Source of the DNA: Isoetes taiwanensis
Lineage: Eukaryota; Streptophyta; Lycopodiopsida; Isoetales; Isoetaceae
Assembly: GCA_021234155.1 (NCBI GenBank)
Contig: JAJEKV010000002.1
Span: forward strand, 29,943,115-30,007,114
Length of the DNA stretch: 64,000 nt
Direction of reading: 5' to 3'
The position numbers and the translations under genes are program-made. This document shows, one piece after another, positions 61,341 to 64,000 of this stretch; position 1 is the first letter of the stretch, and every line of letters starts with the position of its first letter. The notes under the pieces are model-generated. The model was not told the DNA's origin. It made no database searches and saw only the letters and a program-made list of their open reading frames with translations.

Positions 61341-62113
61341 ATGGTGTCTTGGAACTGTCGGGGCTTCCCTTGGCAGAAAGGAGAGAGTCTCAACTCTATT
61401 GCACCAGATATAGATCTCATTTTCCTCATGGAAACATGGGAACATGCAGGGCACAGACTGCCGAACCTCCCAGGCTATCTCCATTTCTCGGTGTTCAATG
61501 AGTGAACAGGCAAGCGAGGGCATGGCGGGGTTGTCTGCTACTATCGTGCAACCTTGAGGCACTCAGTCTCGTTGCACAAAACAGACAGGTGCAATCGCTA
61601 CTTGTGGGTGCGCGTGCAGCATGACAGTGGCAGCATTCTCTTCATAGCAGCATGCTAGTTTCCACACACTCATTCGGATGTGGATAGATTAGAGCCCTAT
61701 GTCGATCTATATGATGACATACAGCAGCACAAACAGTTGGGCAAGGTTATGTTGCTTGGCGACTTTAATGCACGCACAGGAGCCGAGCAGGTTCCAAAAT
61801 TTGAGCCCCTGGCAGAGGACGTCTTGCAGTTGAACCCCGCAGAGGTGGCTTGGTCAAGGATATCAGATGACAGCCATATTTCGCGCTATGGCAGGCAGTT
61901 GTTGTTGCTGGGTAGTCTCTTTGACCTCGTTATTTGTAATGGGTTGGCACAATGGCCATTTTCCAGCTGCTGCACTTGTAGACAGGAGAACCAAGGGGGC
62001 GGCTCTAGTGTGGTGGATTATCTGCTGGTTGAGGAACAGGATCTGCACCTGGTTACCCATTTTTCCATTGGAACAGACAATCGGGACGAGGAAGTGGACT
62101 CGGACCACCAGCC
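61341..62113 (+). pseudogene. LINE ORF2 endonuclease (EEP/APE) domain with two stops
   Basis: The frame opens MVSWNCRGFPW, typical of the plant LINE endonuclease start. The metal-binding Glu is seen in FLMETWE, the catalytic Asp/Asn in LLGDFNARTG, and the final Asp-His in DSDHQP. In-frame TGA at 61503-61505 (in NE*TGKRGHGG) and TAG at 61656-61658 (in AAC*FPHTHS) interrupt it. The first is consistent with a CGA-to-TGA change at a methylated cytosine. At 62112-62114 the frame shifts by one base, after which the linker continues in the RT frame. The endonuclease would nick target DNA for reverse-transcription priming. Confidence 0.9.
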
Positions 62114-63782
62114 CTGTTCATGCATCTCCATTGGCAGGCTCCCCGTGCATCTACTGCCTCAACACACCTGGACTACGACCGTGCAGGGACCTATGCCCAG
62201 CTGCTTGAGCATGATCTGGCAGGACTGCTGCAACTCCCCACATTTTAAGAGCAATCTGCTCAGCTGACTCACCTGCTTCTGACAGCTGCTGAGAGATGCT
62301 TTGGGAGAGGCCGCTCACGGCAAACCTCGAGCACTACCACCTTCCCCTGCAACAGATAGTTCGATGATGAGTGTCGGGAGCTCAAACGCACACTCCGGCA
62401 AGTCACTGATCCCACCTCCCGCCCACAGGCCATCAGGCAATACCGCTCCTTTCTCAAGAACAAGAAAGCCAGATACCTCGCAGAGCATCAGCAGCAGATG
62501 TTTGATCTCCTGGATCGGCACCCCAAGACATTCTGGAGAAGGGTCTTGAGCAAGACTGCACAGCCCACAGGGAACATCACCTCGGAGCAATGGGTACAGT
62601 ACTTGCAACAGCTTTACGACCCGCTCGGGGGCCGGACACCAGTCCCTCCACAAATAGGCATGGCTCTGGTCATCACAGAGGGGGATGTTATCATGGGCCT
62701 ACAACGTCTAGCTAATAGGAAGGCAACAGATTTAGATGGCATGCAGGCGGAACTTCTGAAATGGGCTGGGCCTCCACTGGTGCCTGTCCTCACGGCATTG
62801 TTCAATAAAGCATTGCAAGAAGGCTTCCCTCCACAGTGGACCACTAGTAGAGTTGTGCCCATATACAAGGCAGGGGATCCTCAATGCCCGGCCAACTATC
62901 GTACTATTATGGTCAGCTCTCTCTTTGCAAAACTGTTGGCTGGCATCCTTGAGCGGCGGCTGACAATATGGGCAGAGGAGGCAGATGTGCGTCGGCCCAG
63001 GCATTCCACCATTGATCATATCTTCACTCTGCGCACATTGATTGAGGATAGCAGGAATCGCCGGCAAAACCTGTACTGTTGTTTCGTGGATTTTGCAAAA
63101 GCTTTTGACACAGTGCTCCGCGACAGGCTATGGGATAGACTGTGGCAGCTGGGGACCCCCCTTGACTTGCAGAATGCAGTATATAGGCTATACGAGGCAT
63201 GCTCAGGCCGTATCACATCGTCAGGACAGCCGGTAATCAGTAGTATTGGAGTGCGTCAGGTTTGCCCCCTCTCCCCCACACTCTTTGGCCTATACATTTG
63301 ACCAACTGGAAGATTGGCTCTCTGAGCATGGAGGTGCGGGCGCCCATCTCATGCATCGCACAATCCGGCAACTCATATATGCCGACGATGTCAACCTCCT
63401 GGTCTATACTCCAGAGGATATGCAACGTCACCTGGATGCTCTTGACACTTTTTGCCGATTCACTGGCATGCGAGTTAACTTGGCCAAAACTAGGGTGCTA
63501 CTAATTTCATCATCCCGTCAGCCAAGGCTTCCCTCATTCACTTACCAGGGACAAGATGTAGAGGTGGCTCCGACCTACAAGTACTTGGGGATCGAGTTCT
63601 CAACTACCATCCATTGGGATGCTGCCATCAGGTTGCGGGTCACGGCAGGTTGCAAAGCACTATATGCCATGCAGAACAATAGCCACAAGGCAGAGTTGTA
63701 TGCCTGGGGCCACCAGTCACACTTGTTTCGGGCCTTGGTCGAGCCGTTTTGTATGGGGCAGAAGTGTGGGGTCCGGTGATAT
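62114..63782 (+). pseudogene. LINE ORF2 reverse transcriptase with stops and frameshifts
   Basis: After a linker with TAA (about 62247) and a TAG in CNR*FDDECREL (probably Trp TGG to TAG), the RT domain is open from about 62363 to 63301. Motifs in order: DLDGMQAELLKW, NYRTIMVSSLFAKLLAG, motif A FVDFAKAFDTV with its catalytic Asp, motif B GVRQVCPLSPTLFGLYI (usual Gly replaced by Val), then motif C YADD in RQLIYADDVNLLVY, motif D around MRVNLAKTRVLLIS, and YKYLGIEF. One extra T at 63297-63299 shifts the frame between motifs B and C. One missing base near 63743 shifts it again, restoring VLYGAEVWGP. No RNase H is visible before the window end. Confidence 0.92.
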
Positions 63783-64000
63783 CCCTCAACACGTGGAATG
63801 ACCTCGAGCAGGTGCAGAAGGCCTTCTTGGCACGAGCCCTTGGGGTGAAGTCCACAGTTCCATACCAGATCCTACTCCAGGAGATAGGCTTTCTACCCCT
63901 TCAACAGGCTGCATTGGAACGCCATATCATTTACTTCCAGAAGGTGGTCGCTATGGCTGATACACATTTTCCCAACCTTGCTTTGGCCATGGCGATGGGT
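63746..64000 (+). pseudogene. C-terminal part of LINE ORF2, continues past window
   Basis: After the frameshift near 63743 the frame reads VLYGAEVWGPVIS and stays open to the last base, with LEQVQKAFLARALGVK. This matches the region downstream of RT in plant LINE proteins. No stop is reached, so the element's 3' end lies to the right of the window. Confidence 0.8.

Larger units (their letters stand above)
60858..64000 (+). mobile_element. APE-type non-LTR retrotransposon (LINE), nearly full length, cut by the window end
   Basis: A LINE in plus orientation with endonuclease and reverse transcriptase regions. The order is a Pro/Ala/Thr-rich leader frame, an apurinic-type (EEP) endonuclease from 61341, a linker, RT motifs to about 63600, and a C-terminal region still open at the window end. 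It carries four premature stops and three single-base frameshifts, so it is not translatable as read. It is the same family as the much older relic at 14390-16190, which matches it block by block. The 5' end is not defined; target-site duplications and the tail lie outside view. Confidence 0.92.

Overview
This is a nuclear segment of a land plant. It holds two spliced, compact-intron plant genes in a large, TE-rich, AT-rich background with no bacterial-style operons. The types of retroelement present, and a possible replitron remnant, fit a fern or other non-flowering plant better than an angiosperm; that is an inference, not proof.

Two genes can be reconstructed exon by exon, both on the minus strand. 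At 22454-25371 is a 10-exon secreted class C GH9 endo-beta-1,4-glucanase of 616 aa, with signal peptide, GH9 domain, linker and CBM49. At 41471-43549 is an 11-exon peroxisomal glycolate oxidase of 375 aa with all FMN/active-site residues and a C-terminal SKL signal. All exon phases and GT/AG borders are consistent, so both look functional. They act in unrelated processes (cell-wall glucan hydrolysis and photorespiration) and lie about 16 kb apart.

The rest is mostly mobile-element debris and tandem repeats. Left part (1-20 kb): an LTR-like unit holding a minisatellite whose alternating modules are near reverse complements (about 876-1640); a roughly 0.87 kb fold-back inverted repeat (2470-3345); a CACCACA-rich array (7040-7880); an L1-type LINE on the minus strand (about 10926-13260); a decayed APE-type LINE (14390-16190); and a Ty3/gypsy integrase (16786-17625), followed by a sequence related to the LTR-like unit at the left edge. 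Middle (26-41 kb): long anonymous DNA with a 3-copy 295-bp tandem repeat, a pair of direct repeats 4.2 kb apart, smaller tandem arrays, and a possible HUH 'replitron' remnant (40230-40553). Right part (44-64 kb): more tandem repeats, a Ty1/copia element with both LTRs but a gutted interior (54071-57373), and a nearly complete APE-type LINE (about 60858 to the window end) of the same family as the 14-16 kb relic.

No tRNA, rRNA or CRISPR was recognised. The best candidates for something unusual are the self-complementary minisatellite carried by an LTR-like unit, the fold-back element, and the possible replitron remnant.
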